Positions 61,919 through 64,000 of a DNA stretch of 64,000 nt are shown piece by piece; the first letter of the stretch is position 1, and each line of letters begins with the position of its first letter. The stretch is taken from NCBI GenBank assembly GCA_018266775.1, contig JAFDZS010000011.1, positions 441,245 through 505,244 of the forward strand, given 5' to 3'. Origin of the DNA: Bacteroidota bacterium. Lineage in GTDB: Bacteria > Bacteroidota > Bacteroidia > Chitinophagales > Chitinophagaceae. The position numbers and the translations under genes were made by a program. The notes under the pieces are model-generated. The model was not told the origin of the DNA and searched no databases. It saw only the letters and a list, made by a program, of their open reading frames with translations.

Positions 61919-63193
61919 TTAGTTCTTAATGATTTTTTGTGTGCTTACTTCAGCATTGTCCAATGTGAGGCGGGCAACGTACATTCCCGGAGCCAGTTTA
62001 GCCAAACCTCCAACCTGTACGCTGTTATATCCTTTACTTACACTAACCTGCTTGGCACATACCACCTGGCCGGTGATGCTTACAATTTTCATTTCAGCAA
62101 TTCCTGAAGTATTAGCAATAAAACCAGCAGTTAGTGTTTCAACAAATGGGTTAGGGCTAACCTGCATTTTTGTTTCAGCAATTGCGCCCAGTTTAACCAC
62201 CAGTGTGTTGGTATAAGTAAATTTGTCGTTATTATCCACTTGTTTTAACCTGTAGTAAACGGTATTGTTGGCCAGCAATTCCTTACCATTATCTTTAAAC
62301 ATGTAGTTCTTTTGTGTACCATTGGCAAAACCGTCCAGTACTAACCCTACAGTGGAGAAATGAGTACCATCAAAAGACCTTTCCACTTCAAAATGATTAT
62401 TGTTGATTTCATTTTCTGTAGTCCATTTAAGGATCACATTTTTATCAATGGCATTCGCATCAAAAGAAACATAGTTTACAGGGAGGATGGGAATAGTTGG
62501 CATGGTAATCTGCTGGAAAAAACCACAAGCATATCTTTCCTGAACGGTAAAGTTATTATCGGTGATACATCCGATCCTTATTTCATTTACTGAATTTGAA
62601 TTGGCATATCCAAAGTTGATATTCGTTTTCCATGCCGAGGTATCGATGTTAGGGAAGTTAGTATAGGGTGCAGTAGCCTGAACAAAGTTGCCGCTTGTAG
62701 ATTGCACTGTCAATACGCTCAAAGGTCCTACTGTAACTGCGTTGGAATTTTTAGCAGCAACCATTTCCCTTACGTGTGCGCCATCGCCATCAACATCTAT
62801 AAATGACAATTGAAAACAATTGAACGAATGGCTGGAGCCATCAGTGTTTTTAAAATCAACCTTAAAACTCATATAAGATGTAGAAGCGCCCATCGTAGTA
62901 GGCGTTTTAACAATAGGTTGCCAGGCACCATTATAACCCATAGTACTATCATCAATATTAGTAAGTGTGGCACCACCGGTAGTACCTGTAATGGTTACAA
63001 AGGCATCTACCCCGGAAGTAACGTTAGCAAATTTGTATTGCGCATTAACCTGGTTGGCAGCGCCACTAACCAATACGGGATGTTGCCAAACCATAGCAGG
63101 AGCAATACATTGTGCTGAAGTAAAAAGAGAAATTAAAGTGAAGGCCGAAGCGCAAGCCAATACTTTACACAGTGATGTAAAATTAGTTTTCAT
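61919..63193 (-). CDS. Secreted protein with T9SS type A sorting domain
   Basis: 424 residues from the ATG at 63193 (MKTNFTSLCKVL); signal peptide ends SLFTSAQ. The N-terminal 210 residues are a beta-rich domain (DAFVTITGTTGG, DVDGDGAHVREMV) of unassigned type. At about 235-330 a fibronectin-like segment typical before sorting domains appears (NYVSFDANAIDKNVILKWTTENEINNNHFEVERS). The end is a type A sorting domain (MQVSPNPFVETLTAGF, IVSITGQVV, ending EVSTQKIIKN). It is likely released or displayed by the T9SS. Confidence 0.9.
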   Translation of the reverse strand: MKTNFTSLCKVLACASAFTLISLFTSAQCIAPAMVWQHPVLVSGAANQVNAQYKFANVTSGVDAFVTITGTTGGATLTNIDDSTMGYNGAWQPIVKTPTTMGASTSYMSFKVDFKNTDGSSHSFNCFQLSFIDVDGDGAHVREMVAAKNSNAVTVGPLSVLTVQSTSGNFVQATAPYTNFPNIDTSAWKTNINFGYANSNSVNEIRIGCITDNNFTVQERYACGFFQQITMPTIPILPVNYVSFDANAIDKNVILKWTTENEINNNHFEVERSFDGTHFSTVGLVLDGFANGTQKNYMFKDNGKELLANNTVYYRLKQVDNNDKFTYTNTLVVKLGAIAETKMQVSPNPFVETLTAGFIANTSGIAEMKIVSITGQVVCAKQVSVSKGYNSVQVGGLAKLAPGMYVARLTLDNAEVSTQKIIKN

Positions 63194-63942
63194 TTTTCTT
63201 GAGTTTGAGTGTTTCAGAGATTTACTTTCCAAGAGTAGACAGTTACTTTTTACTGCCTGAACCTGGGATGGTTCTTAAGAGGAGCATTGGGCTTCGGATC
63301 AGAAAAAACAAATAACCGAGGTAGCGTGGTCATTTATAATTTCATCACAAACATAGAAAGCTTTTTCGGAAACCGCAAGTTTTACGAACCGTAAATTTAC
63401 GGGCATTTGAGGATAAATACGTTTTTGGGCATTTTGTTTAAGAATTTCTACCTATTTAAGCATAGAGTATTGAAGAAAATTCAATATTTGAACCATAAAA
63501 TTTTCGAAAACTTTTAATTTATACTGTTTTCTTAGATTACTTGTGAGATACTGCAGTTTTTTATCATGCGTTTTAGCACAGCAAAAATACCTCCTTAAAA
63601 TAAGGGGACTCAAAAGTGCTTTTACGACATATGGCGTTTTTTCACTTGTTGAAAAACAGCCAGCAGAAATGCAGGCTGGAAAATCACATTTATCATATTA
63701 AGGAAATGGTTATTTAATTCGGTTGCAGAAATCTGCCATTATTTCACTATCTTTAAACACCCAACCAAGCAACCGATGTTATTATAAAAACCCGGTTTTG
63801 ACCAGTTCTTATTTTTCCCAGGACGTTGACCTATGCGCTTAATCGAATTATTTCATTTTTGTGTCCAGAAATATAAAGAAAAGGCTGCAAGGGAGCTTTT
63901 ATACGAAATTTATATTGATATAAATAATATAAAACACTAATT
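63194..63942. other. Long AT-rich region without a recognised gene
   Basis: About 750 bases with stops in all frames and no strong hairpin, repeat or RNA gene that I could identify. Confidence 0.6.
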
Positions 63943-64000
63943 ATGAAACTATTAATTTATATCATTACTCTAAAAATGACTAATCCTGTACTTTCAGTAA
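63943..64000 (+). CDS. Possible gene start cut by the window edge
   Basis: ATG at 63943 opens a frame (MKLLIYIITLKMTNPVLSV) that continues to the last base. The fragment is too short for a function call. Confidence 0.3.
   Translation, partial: MKLLIYIITLKMTNPVLSV

Overview
The window comes from a Bacteroidota chromosome, most likely a Chitinophagaceae-type member of the Chitinophagales. The evidence is type IX secretion (T9SS) C-terminal signals, gliding-motility C-terminal domains, a PorP/SprF protein, SprB repeats, LytTR two-component regulation, absence of strong Shine-Dalgarno sites, and repeated TAnnTTTG promoter boxes close to start codons. The family-level placement is an inference. 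No rRNA, tRNA, phage or transposase gene was recognised.

Layout. 1-2.4 kb: the 3' part of a propeller/histidine-kinase sensor and its LytTR regulator. 2.6-7.4 kb: a run of envelope proteins (a SprB-repeat lipoprotein, an OB-fold protein, two lipoproteins with cytochrome-c-like CH motifs, YceI, DUF5777). 7.5-12 kb: the sdhC-sdhA-sdhB operon on the minus strand, with a glycosyltransferase gene between sdhA and sdhB. 12-16 kb: a hypothetical protein, a T9SS cargo protein and a murQ/kinase pair for amino-sugar recycling. 16-19.4 kb: ctpA-type protease and cystathionine beta-synthase. 19.4-20.8 kb: a 1.4-kb non-coding region holding two tandem homologous elements, each with its own promoter, long 5' stem, repeated CCAATATCC/hairpin modules and strong terminator. 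This is the best candidate here for an undescribed RNA. 20.8-30.8 kb: housekeeping genes (a metal-receptor-like protein, fba, accD, a VOC protein, smpB, sdaA, FKBP, a HU/SPOR protein, YhhN, SET, SIMPL). 31-40 kb: groES-groEL, nusB-DUF1573-yajC-coaE, nnrDE and a membrane pyrophosphatase. 40.2-42.1 kb: a BlaI/M56 regulator pair.

42.3-63.2 kb is a surface/secretion region on the minus strand: two giant paralogous IgGFc-binding/PKD/CHU_C proteins on either side of a PorP/SprF gene, a BNR-repeat T9SS protein flanked by two arrays of a ~115-bp repeat, a relic of a paralogue's 3' end, an XRE regulator, a small hypothetical gene and a further T9SS cargo protein. The last 800 bases hold no clear gene beyond a possible partial start at the edge.

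The genes mix central metabolism and translation quality control with a secreted-adhesin region. Intergenic spaces carry several families of short tandem or palindromic repeats, including one inside the groESL operon.
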